From NCBI RefSeq assembly GCF_027594545.1, contig NZ_CP115160.1, positions 3,171,001-3,235,000 on the forward strand: a stretch of DNA of 64,000 bases, written 5' to 3'. The position numbers were made by a program, and so were the translations under genes. Positions within the stretch are counted from its first letter, which is position 1; every line of letters starts with the position of its first letter. Shown piece after piece: positions 42,409-49,993 of this stretch. The notes below the pieces were generated by a model that saw only the letters and a list, made by a program, of their open reading frames with translations, had not been told where the DNA came from and did no database searches. The stretch is from Algoriphagus sp. TR-M9 (lineage in GTDB: Bacteria > Bacteroidota > Bacteroidia > Cytophagales > Cyclobacteriaceae).

Positions 42409-43911
42409 ATGAAATTAATCAGGTACTTCAGAAGTTTATCCCTGAATACATCCCTTCTTTTTGCTTTATTCACTTGCTGTCTTCCCACTTTTGCGCTGCA
42501 AAACAAGCCTAAACCAAATGTACTTTTCCTATTCGCCGATGATCAGCGAGCAGATGCACTAGGGGCAGCAGGCAATCCCTATATCCAAACACCAAATCTA
42601 GATCAGCTAGCCAGCGAAGGAAGCCGCTTCGCAAATGCCTATGTAATGGGCGGCAATCATGGAGCAGTCTGTGCCGCTAGCCGTGCGATGCTACTCAGTG
42701 GCAAAAGTCTCTTCCATGTCTATGATAAGCTAAAGGACGAGCGTACCTTCCCAATGGACTTTGCGCAAGCTGGGTATACCACCTTCGGAACAGGCAAGTG
42801 GCATAATGAAAAAGAAGCTTTCGAAGCGAGTTTCCAGCAGGCGCAAAATGTCTATCTGGGCGGAATGGCCGATCATTACACTATTTTATTGCGGGACTAT
42901 GATCAGGAGGGCAAGTTAGGAGAAGGGAGCTATAAAGGCTATTCGACGGATATCTTTGCCCAGGGGACTATAGATTTTATAGAAAATCATGTAGCCTCTG
43001 GAAGCGAGCAGCCTTTTTTCGCCTATGTAGCCTTTACAGCCCCGCACGACCCATATTCTCCTGAAGCAAACTACATCAAGCATTATCCAGATGGTACTTT
43101 ACCTCTTCCAGGTAATTTCAAGCCATATCATCCTTTTGAGTTTGACAACTTGATGGTTCGGGACGAGTTGCTTACTGACTGGCCTAGAAAGCCAGAGGTG
43201 ATCCAAATGATACTTTCTGATTATTATGCTTTAGTCACACATTTGGATACGCAAATAGGCAAAATCATACAGACTTTGAAAGACAATGGGCTTTATGACA
43301 ATACCATCATCGTTTACGCTGCTGATAATGGTTTGGCAGCAGGAAGTCATGGCCTACTTGGGAAACAAAGCCTCTATGAGCATAGCACAAAAGTGCCGAT
43401 GATCATCAAAGGCCCTGGCGTTCCTCAAAATGAGACATTCGATGCGATGGTTTACTTGTATGATTTATATCCTACACTTTCAGATTTGGCAGGATTACCA
43501 AAACCAACGTCGGTCGATGGAAAGAGCTTGGCTCCTATTCTTGCTGGAAAAAGCGCTGAAGTAAGGAACAGTTTATTTACTGCTTACCGACATACCGTGC
43601 GAGCAGTCAGAACACCGGAATGGAAGTTGATCAGATACCCAGAGCGAGATTACACGCAATTGTTCAACCTTACAAATGACCCCTTGGAATTGAATAACCT
43701 GGCGGAAAATCAGCAATTATCTCAGACCAAAAATGAATTGATGACTATGCTGAAAGGTTGGCAAAAGAGCTCAGGCGATACTGCTGCTTTGACTGCCAAA
43801 GTGATCAAGCCTCTGGAATATGATCCTGCTACTCTTACTAGAAAGCCAGATCGCTGGCAGCCGGAATATACCTTAAAGAGGTATTTTGAAGGGGTAGAAA
43901 GGCAGGATTAA
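42409..43911 (+). CDS. S1-family sulfatase with CxASR site
   Basis: About 500 residues from the ATG at 42409 with a signal peptide (LFALFTCCLPTFALQ); the frame is open back to 42355 only because the repeat lacks stops. Metal ligands FADDQRADALG and ADNGLAAGSHGLLGKQSLYEHS are present. The active site is VCAASRAMLLSG, so Ala replaces the usual Pro of CxPSR; C-x-A-S-R is within the accepted sulfatase signature but less frequent. It belongs to a choline-sulfatase-like/other S1 subgroup, distinct from the other three here. Its leader is a repeat shared with the sulfatase at 25745. Confidence 0.9.
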   Translation: MKLIRYFRSLSLNTSLLFALFTCCLPTFALQNKPKPNVLFLFADDQRADALGAAGNPYIQTPNLDQLASEGSRFANAYVMGGNHGAVCAASRAMLLSGKSLFHVYDKLKDERTFPMDFAQAGYTTFGTGKWHNEKEAFEASFQQAQNVYLGGMADHYTILLRDYDQEGKLGEGSYKGYSTDIFAQGTIDFIENHVASGSEQPFFAYVAFTAPHDPYSPEANYIKHYPDGTLPLPGNFKPYHPFEFDNLMVRDELLTDWPRKPEVIQMILSDYYALVTHLDTQIGKIIQTLKDNGLYDNTIIVYAADNGLAAGSHGLLGKQSLYEHSTKVPMIIKGPGVPQNETFDAMVYLYDLYPTLSDLAGLPKPTSVDGKSLAPILAGKSAEVRNSLFTAYRHTVRAVRTPEWKLIRYPERDYTQLFNLTNDPLELNNLAENQQLSQTKNELMTMLKGWQKSSGDTAALTAKVIKPLEYDPATLTRKPDRWQPEYTLKRYFEGVERQD

Positions 43912-43973
43912 GAAAAGCTATAAATGCCCGATTTCATTAGGACGTACTGTTCAAAAAATGAACATATAAAATA

Positions 43974-44010
43974 TAAAAATGCCTTTTCCGAGATGGAGAA
44001 GGCATTTTTA
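43974..44010 (+). terminator. Terminator after the fourth sulfatase
   Basis: A long stem, TAAAAATGCCTTTTCC against GGAGAAGGCATTTTTA (one G-U pair), with a GAGAT loop and a T-run in the 3' arm, 62 bp past the sulfatase stop. An ORF from 43979 would begin inside it, which supports the later start of the next small gene. Confidence 0.85.
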
Positions 44011-44059
44011 TAAGCTGGAACATATTTTGCGATTTGCTCCTCAAAATACATCCAACTAC

Positions 44060-44251
44060 ATGCTAAGCTTTCTTCTTTGGTGCATCCTATTTATCCTTTG
44101 CTGGCCTTTAGCCATTATCGCACTTTTCCTTTACCCTATTGTATGGCTGTTATTACTTCCTTTTAGACTTTTGGGGTTTGCTGTTGATCTTTCCTTTGAC
44201 CTGGTCCGAAATATCTTTATGCTGCCATTTACTCTGGTAGGCAGGCGATAG
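44060..44251 (+). CDS. Very small hydrophobic protein, paralogue B
   Basis: 63 residues, MLSFLLWCILFILCWPLAII then YPIVWLLLLPFRLLGFAVD and RNIFMLPFTLVGRR, over 80% identical to the protein at 11337. An earlier in-frame ATG at 43979 lies inside a terminator and has no counterpart in paralogue A, so 44060 is chosen. About two membrane helices. It ends nine bases before the convergent phosphatase fusion gene. Function unknown. Confidence 0.75.
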   Translation: MLSFLLWCILFILCWPLAIIALFLYPIVWLLLLPFRLLGFAVDLSFDLVRNIFMLPFTLVGRR

Positions 44252-44259
44252 AAAGCAGC

Positions 44260-46074
44260 TTACTTGGCGTGAAATTGCTGAACCAACTTCATGATTTTAT
44301 GAAACACCTCTGTATTTTCATACACCCCTCTAAATTCATCCGCATGAGCGCCATAAGCGAAAATCGGGACCATAATGCCCGTGTGATCATCGGAGTGATA
44401 AGCTAACTCTACGGTAGAAGATGCAATATCCCCCTGCGGTATGGAAACTCCGCCCGTCTCATGATCTGCTGTGATGATCACCAAAGTGCCGGGATGCGCA
44501 TCTGCATAACGGATCACTTCGCCGATCACCTGATCAAAATCCAGCATCTCCGATACAATCATTGAACTGCTATTCTCATGCCCGCCGGAATCAATATTTG
44601 CAGCTTCTACCATGAGGAAAAAAGGAGTTTTTTTCTGGCCGAAAAAATCAAGAGCAAAGGCGGTGCTTTCTAGCAAATAGTCTCCTCTTCCTTCCAGCTT
44701 TTTAGGCAAAGCATCATTTGCAACAAAATACCCTAATCTTTCCGCCGATGTTTCGCCCAGATTCTCCACCATGGTGAATCCAGCATCTTGGAGATTTTCC
44801 GACTCTGAGGAAAATTTAGCTCCTCCACCACCGATGAACAAATCCAGTTTACTCTTAGGTAAATACGCAGCAATCTGATCCGAATCATCGCGCTCAGGAT
44901 GATGCGCATAAAAGGATGCCGGTGTAGCGCCTGTCAACTGATCCGTGGTAATAATGCCGCTGGAAAAACCGTAGCCATCCAAAACATCTGGCAGATTTTT
45001 CAGCGCTTTTCCTGCTGGATCCACACCCAAGGCTCTATTGTTCGTTTTCTCCCCAGTAGCGTAAGCCGTGGCTCCGGCAGCAGAATCTGTGGTAAAATCA
45101 TCCGCAGCCTGAGTTTTTACCAATCCCATATTTTTCAGTTGAGTAAGATTCAGCTGATTGCCATTGGAAAATAAGGCTGAAGAAATCTGCGCCAAACCAT
45201 TTCCGTCACCGATCAGCAAAATCACATTCTCAACCGGAGTTTTCGCCCCGTCCACCTCAAATTTGGGTTGATAAACATCCTGAAGTGCTGGATTTTGATA
45301 GACGTTTTCGTTCAACTTACTCAGGTATTCAGCAGCGGCGATGGGATGGTCGGTATTGATGTAATCCTCGCCCATGTTATAAAATGCCTTCCAGGCTGAC
45401 TTGCTGTCCGGCGAACCCCAGAAGCGAACTGGCTTGTCGAAACTGTGCACTAAATCAATGAAATCCTGCACGGCTTTTCGCTGATCCTCCACCATTCTTC
45501 CCTTGCCATTCCAGATAGAAAACTGGCGAAAACTCAAACTCACCATCCCTATTTTCTCCCACGGCAAATCCTCACTTAACACCTTACTTTGGTAATCAAA
45601 AAACATCCAAGCCGGATACTTTTCATAATCCTCCGGCTTTGGTCTATTTCCGGAAATAATCAATTTCAGTCCTTCAGGATTTTCCTGGCTGAACAAAATG
45701 TCTGAATAGTCTTTCATGCTTTCCAGCAAAACTTCCAAAGTTGGGTAAGCTGAAGTTTTCAGATCTACCAGGAGGTGAAAATCAATCTTCGAAATCACGC
45801 CGCTTTTCAAGCCTTCAGCGATGGGGTCCAGGTACAAACTCTCAATCGTGCGTTTCGGATTGATACTTTCTACCTCATGTGCAGCCATGAGTTTCCCATC
45901 CTGCAAAATCACATCCACTTCAATCGAAGTGGCTCCCGCAGAATAAGCCGTCCAAAAAGGCACAGTCTGCAGGTAATCGTTATGAGAATGAAGTTGGAAG
46001 GTTTTGGAATCCTGGGCTGCCAGTTGGAAAATGCTGAGCAGCAGGCAAAGAGAAAGTGAAAAGATTTTAAGCAT
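44260..46074 (-). CDS. GDPD/PI-PLC-like domain fused to alkaline phosphatase
   Basis: About 604 residues from the ATG at 46074 (MLKIFSLSLCLLLS), with a signal peptide ending AAQ. The N-terminal part (~30-270) is a GDPD/PI-PLC-like barrel: LHSHNDYL, ATSIEVDVILQDGKLMAAHE, LLVDLKTS. The C-terminal part (~285-604) is alkaline phosphatase: LLIGDGNG, nucleophile TDSAAGATAYATG, EAANIDSGGHEN, ITADHETGG and a late His in YHSDDHTG. All expected metal and nucleophile motifs are visible. Such a fusion could cleave a phosphodiester and then release phosphate in one polypeptide. Divergent from the PI-PLC gene. Confidence 0.9.
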   Translation of the reverse strand: MLKIFSLSLCLLLSIFQLAAQDSKTFQLHSHNDYLQTVPFWTAYSAGATSIEVDVILQDGKLMAAHEVESINPKRTIESLYLDPIAEGLKSGVISKIDFHLLVDLKTSAYPTLEVLLESMKDYSDILFSQENPEGLKLIISGNRPKPEDYEKYPAWMFFDYQSKVLSEDLPWEKIGMVSLSFRQFSIWNGKGRMVEDQRKAVQDFIDLVHSFDKPVRFWGSPDSKSAWKAFYNMGEDYINTDHPIAAAEYLSKLNENVYQNPALQDVYQPKFEVDGAKTPVENVILLIGDGNGLAQISSALFSNGNQLNLTQLKNMGLVKTQAADDFTTDSAAGATAYATGEKTNNRALGVDPAGKALKNLPDVLDGYGFSSGIITTDQLTGATPASFYAHHPERDDSDQIAAYLPKSKLDLFIGGGGAKFSSESENLQDAGFTMVENLGETSAERLGYFVANDALPKKLEGRGDYLLESTAFALDFFGQKKTPFFLMVEAANIDSGGHENSSSMIVSEMLDFDQVIGEVIRYADAHPGTLVIITADHETGGVSIPQGDIASSTVELAYHSDDHTGIMVPIFAYGAHADEFRGVYENTEVFHKIMKLVQQFHAK

Positions 46075-46326
46075 GGCCAAAAATAGCCCATTCAACAGAA
46101 AATAATCATGTAAATCCGTGAATTAGCAGAGGCTTAACACATAGGTAAAATAGCTTGCAACTTTTCAAATCACCAGCAAAACCTAATTCTCTCTAAATCA
46201 TCATTTTTTAATAACTTAATTCCCATTCCATGCGCAAGTAGCTTCGCAAAATCATAACAAAACGATGAAAGACATTACGGGATTACCAGGCAAAAAATCA
46301 GGAAATTGCCGTTTAAAATCAATTCT

Positions 46327-47400
46327 ATGAAAACCCTATTTTCTTACGCTTTTAGCGCTTTTTGCCTATTCTTTTCCTCGCAGCTTTCTGCCCAAAAACT
46401 CAATGAAATCCAGGTCATCGGAAGTCATAACAGTTACAAAAGCCAAATGGCACCTGAGCTTTTGGAGTATTTATCCAAGGTGAATCCTTCCGCTTCGCAA
46501 AGTCTCGGATATGCACATATTCCATTGGAAGAACAATTGGATTTGGGACTGAGAAATCTGGAACTGGATGTTTTTCACGACCCTGAAGGCGGAAGATATT
46601 CCAATCCCAAAGGTTTGGAAATCATCAAAAGCGCCGGTGGAGAAATTCCCGACTATGATCCGAATGACGCACTTTCCAAACCGGGGCTGAAACTATTTCA
46701 CGTGCAGGATCTGGATTTCCAGTCACATTACCTGCTTTTCGCAGATGCCTTGAAAGCATTGAAAGCCTGGAGTGAAAACAACCCCGATCATACGCCTATC
46801 TTTATTTTGATCAATGCTAAGGATGGAAATATCCCCGGCACCCGACCTGTTTTGCCCTTTACCGCAACTGCACTGGACAGCATAGATTTAGAGATCCGAA
46901 CGCATTTGGGAATGGAAAATCTGATTACACCTGACCAGGTCAGAGGGGATTATGCTGATCTGGAATCTGCAGTTTTAGCCGGAAACTGGCCAAAGCTAGA
47001 TGAGGTGAGAGGTAAATTTCTTTTTGTACTGGATGAAAGTGAGGAGAAAATCGACCGCTATTTAAGTGCTAAGCCCGACCTGAAAAACGCGGTGCTTTTT
47101 GTCAACAAAAAAGAAGGAAACTCCACCGCAGGATTTAGAATCATCAATAACGCTGTGAGAGATGAGGACTATATCAAAGACTTGGTGCAAAAGGGGTACA
47201 TGATCCGCACCCGCGCAGATTCTGACACCAAAGAAGCCAGGGCGGAAGATTATTCCACTTTCGAAAAGGCCAAAGCATCGGGAGCGCAGGTCATTTCCAC
47301 AGATTATTATCAGCCATCCACCTTCTTCAAATCGAATTACAAGGTTAATTTCGAAGGAAACAGGTACGAAAGACCCAACCCGGTTTTGAATAATAACTAA
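46327..47400 (+). CDS. Phosphatidylinositol-specific phospholipase C1-like, Ca-dependent
   Basis: About 357 residues from the ATG at 46327, with a signal peptide (SSQLSAQ). Catalytic blocks: VIGSHNSYK (first His), LGLRNLELDVFHD (metal-binding Glu/Asp), KLFHVQDLDFQSHYLLFADALKAL (second His) and ILINAKDG. These fit the secreted Ca-dependent PI-PLC C1-like family. It would hydrolyse phosphodiester bonds in inositol phospholipids or similar head groups. 10-16 bp before the metallophosphoesterase, so co-transcribed; 252 bp from the divergent phosphatase fusion, suggesting shared control. Confidence 0.9.
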   Translation: MKTLFSYAFSAFCLFFSSQLSAQKLNEIQVIGSHNSYKSQMAPELLEYLSKVNPSASQSLGYAHIPLEEQLDLGLRNLELDVFHDPEGGRYSNPKGLEIIKSAGGEIPDYDPNDALSKPGLKLFHVQDLDFQSHYLLFADALKALKAWSENNPDHTPIFILINAKDGNIPGTRPVLPFTATALDSIDLEIRTHLGMENLITPDQVRGDYADLESAVLAGNWPKLDEVRGKFLFVLDESEEKIDRYLSAKPDLKNAVLFVNKKEGNSTAGFRIINNAVRDEDYIKDLVQKGYMIRTRADSDTKEARAEDYSTFEKAKASGAQVISTDYYQPSTFFKSNYKVNFEGNRYERPNPVLNNN

Positions 47401-47416
47401 TTGACTTGGATTGATT

Positions 47417-49246
47417 TTGAACAAAAAACATTTATTGGCAGGGATACTCGGGACGGCGATACAGCTGGCTAGCTCCCATGGTATCCTGGCACAAGGGGAC
47501 ACCAATCAAATTGCCTTTCTTTCCGATATTCATTTGCAGGATGTCTATGCGGAGCTGAATTCAGAGGATTTCAAGGGTGTGCTAAACCCGAGAACCGGCA
47601 AATTCGCCACCATTCGCACCATGAAAAGCCAGATCAACTCTACCCGGCTTTTCAACGAAAACTACTTTGCCTTTATCGCAGCCCTAGAGGATCTAAAGCA
47701 CAGAGGAATCCAACTCGTGATGCTTCCAGGGGATTTTACCGATGACGGGCAACCTATGAATGTGTTGGCACTGAAGAAAATTCTGGATCAATATTCGGTA
47801 GAATCCGGGATGCGTTTTTTCCTCACCACTGGAAACCATGATCCTGTAAAACCCTTTGGAGGTAAAGCCGGAAAGCGGGATTTCCTTGGAGCTGATGGTT
47901 CGGAGCAAGCCATTGCCGGTTCAAAAGATGTCTTTTCTACCGAGCAGGTCGCTATTTCAGATCAAATCAATTACTGGGGCTATCCTGAAATCACCAATGC
48001 CTTGGGTGATTTTGGGTTTTTTCCCAGTGAAAAAGATCTTTTTTGGGCGCATCCCTTTCAGGAATTGGATGTGGATAATTACGATTTTCAACAGGCAATA
48101 GCCAGTTCATCTTTGGAAGATCGGGTCTATAAAGCTGGGGATTCAGGACTAACGCTACCCGACGCCAGCTATGTAGTTGAGCCCGTCGATGGAATTTGGC
48201 TTTTAGCTTTGGATGGAAATGTTTATACTTATACAGGAACTGAGTGGAGAGGATCATCCGTAGGCTTTAACCAAGCTGCTCTCCACAAAAAACACCAACT
48301 AGACTGGATCAAAAAAGTAGCTTCCGAAGCTGAAAAAAGAGGAAAAACACTGATTTCCTTTAGCCATTACCCACTGGCGGAATTTCACGACGGAGCCTCC
48401 GATGAAATGAGTGCGCTTTTCGGAGCCCAGAAGTTTCAGTTGGCGAGAGTTCCTAGCACAGAAACCACAAGTCTCTACGCGAAGGCGGGAATTAAAATCC
48501 ACTTTGCGGGACACATGCATATTAATGATACTGGAATTTATCAAGACCAAACAACCACCCATACCATGTATAATATTCAAGTACCTTCTCTAGCGGCCTA
48601 CCCACCGGCCTACAAAAAGCTGACAACATCCAAGTCCTCCACAGTGGAAATTGAAACGATTTCCCTAGCCGAGGTAGATCACATGAATGAGTTCTTTGAT
48701 CTCTACCGAATGGAGCATCGCTGGTTGTTGGAAAAGCAGGATCCGGGGATCTGGGATAGCAGCATTTTAGCGTCAAAAGACTATCTGGAGTACACCAGAA
48801 ACCATTTGCGGGAATTGACCAAATCCAGGTTTATTCCTTCCGATTGGCCGGAGAATCTTGCCATTCTCCTTCAGAACCTCTCGCCTGAGGAGCTATTAAA
48901 ATGGAGTAAAATGGAGGAAACCGAAAGTGAAAGTTTCCTACAGGAGAAAATGAGAAAGCTAAAAGTGAGTTCCAAAAGAACACAACCTGATCATGCCATC
49001 ATCGATGATTTTTACCTTTTGAAAAACGGGGATGAACTTGGAAAAAAGCTGATTCCCGAGAAGAGAATTAGTTTTTATGAGGAGTTGATATCTTCCCTTA
49101 GCCAAAAGACAGCTAGCAAAGAGAAGAGTTTGAACAGTGAATTGATCCAGTTTTTCGGGATTTTCGAAAAGCTTTATCATTCCAATCCTTCAGATCATTT
49201 TGCCATCGATCTGAAGAAAAATACGATCAAGAAAATAGAGGATTGA
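47417..49246 (+). CDS. Calcineurin-like metallophosphoesterase, secreted (TTG start)
   Basis: About 609 residues. No ATG precedes the signal peptide; TTG codons at 47411 and 47417 are the candidates, and 47417 (reading MNKKHLLAGILGTAIQLASS) looks best. Metal-binding motifs: AFLSDIHLQD, MLPGDFTDDG, LTTGNHDP, ISFSHYPL and FAGHMHIND, all of the dinuclear metallophosphatase set. The ~200-residue C-terminal helical part is not recognised. It would act on phosphomonoesters or diesters in the periplasm, after the PI-PLC encoded upstream. Confidence 0.88.
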   Translation: MNKKHLLAGILGTAIQLASSHGILAQGDTNQIAFLSDIHLQDVYAELNSEDFKGVLNPRTGKFATIRTMKSQINSTRLFNENYFAFIAALEDLKHRGIQLVMLPGDFTDDGQPMNVLALKKILDQYSVESGMRFFLTTGNHDPVKPFGGKAGKRDFLGADGSEQAIAGSKDVFSTEQVAISDQINYWGYPEITNALGDFGFFPSEKDLFWAHPFQELDVDNYDFQQAIASSSLEDRVYKAGDSGLTLPDASYVVEPVDGIWLLALDGNVYTYTGTEWRGSSVGFNQAALHKKHQLDWIKKVASEAEKRGKTLISFSHYPLAEFHDGASDEMSALFGAQKFQLARVPSTETTSLYAKAGIKIHFAGHMHINDTGIYQDQTTTHTMYNIQVPSLAAYPPAYKKLTTSKSSTVEIETISLAEVDHMNEFFDLYRMEHRWLLEKQDPGIWDSSILASKDYLEYTRNHLRELTKSRFIPSDWPENLAILLQNLSPEELLKWSKMEETESESFLQEKMRKLKVSSKRTQPDHAIIDDFYLLKNGDELGKKLIPEKRISFYEELISSLSQKTASKEKSLNSELIQFFGIFEKLYHSNPSDHFAIDLKKNTIKKIED

Positions 49247-49269
49247 TGGTGGCTAAGACTTTTACTTGT

Positions 49270-49310
49270 AAAATTTTTCTGATTATCCGCAATGATGCCA
49301 GTAGTTAAAG
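49270..49310 (-). repeat. Dispersed intergenic repeat, partial copy 4 (reverse)
   Basis: TTATCCGCAATGATGCCAGT on the plus strand, the reverse complement of the ACTGGCATCATTGCGGATAA end seen at other copies. Only the end of the element is kept. Confidence 0.55.
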
Positions 49311-49331
49311 AATGTGGCTGGATAGTAGCGG

Positions 49332-49605
49332 ATATCCATAAAATTTCAATACCAATCGTGCCCTTGGCACTCTTGCGAATTCTAAATCCTACATGGCCCA
49401 GAATTACATTCTGGGCATGTACTGGTCTTGCCTTTGGCAAGAATAGGCTCATAGCATCCTACTATTGGGATTTTTAATCTATTCCCAATCTGCCTGTCAT
49501 AAAACCAAGAATGCCAACGGCATTCAACGTAGCAACCCCGAATACAGCGAAGCGAAATTCGGGGACATACAGCAACAGAAAACACAAGAGTGCCAAAGGC
49601 ACGAT
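49332..49605 (+). repeat. ~280-bp tandem repeat, unit 1
   Basis: Includes TATCCATA, ATTTCAATACCA, the hairpin CCCAGAAT..ATTCTGGG (49397-49415), GTCTTGCCTTTGGCAAGA, CCGAATACAGCGAAGCGAAA and GTGCCAAAGGCACGAT. The last 209 bp align base for base with unit 2 with few changes. Confidence 0.85.
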
Positions 49606-49607
49606 CA

Positions 49608-49891
49608 GTATCCATACGCCACTTTTTTCATTTCAATACCAGTCCTGCCTTTGGCCTTCAGGTCCTCGCAATTAACCACTAACCCAGAATTTCATTCTGG
49701 GCATTTACTGGTCTTGCCTTTGGCAAGAATAGGCTCATAGCATCATCCTATTGGGATTTTTAATCTATTCCCAACCTGCCTGTCATAAAACCAAGAATGC
49801 CAACGACATTCAACGTAGCAACCCCGAATACAGCGAAGCGAAATTCGGGAACATACAGCAAAAAAGAACACAAGAGTGCCAAAGGCACGAT
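49608..49891 (+). repeat. ~280-bp tandem repeat, unit 2
   Basis: The core 49683-49891 (209 bp) matches 49397-49605 at about 95%. It contains the same nested palindromes, e.g. CTTGCCTTTGGCAAG and GTGCCAAAGGCAC. The layout resembles REP-like or transposase-derived intergenic repeats of Bacteroidota; no transposase is adjacent. Confidence 0.85.
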
Positions 49892-49941
49892 GAGTGATAA
49901 GCTTCCTTTCTCATCCCCTCCAGTTGTCAGAAAACACAAAA

Positions 49942-49966
49942 GCCGATGGGACAAAATCCCATCGGC
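49942..49966 (-). terminator. Terminator after the SusD gene at 49994
   Basis: Stem GCCGATGGGA against TCCCATCGGC with a CAAAA loop. On the minus strand a T-rich stretch (CTTTTGTGTTTTC) follows, as expected for the SusC-SusD operon ending here. Confidence 0.85.
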
Positions 49967-49993
49967 ATTTTAAGATCAAAAGTTTAATAAGTT

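Larger units (their letters stand above)
49247..49993. other. 747-bp repeat-rich intergenic stretch
   Basis: No credible coding frame. From left to right: a partial copy of the dispersed repeat (49270-49310), two tandem ~280-bp repeats (49332-49891), and the terminator for the SusD gene (49942-49966). Confidence 0.7.

Noticed and set aside
43979..44059. 27-residue extension of the small hydrophobic protein B
   Set aside because: It starts inside a terminator hairpin and has no counterpart in paralogue A.
49332..49891. CRISPR array
   Set aside because: There are only two long units with nested palindromes and no short, regularly spaced repeats with unique spacers; no cas genes are present.
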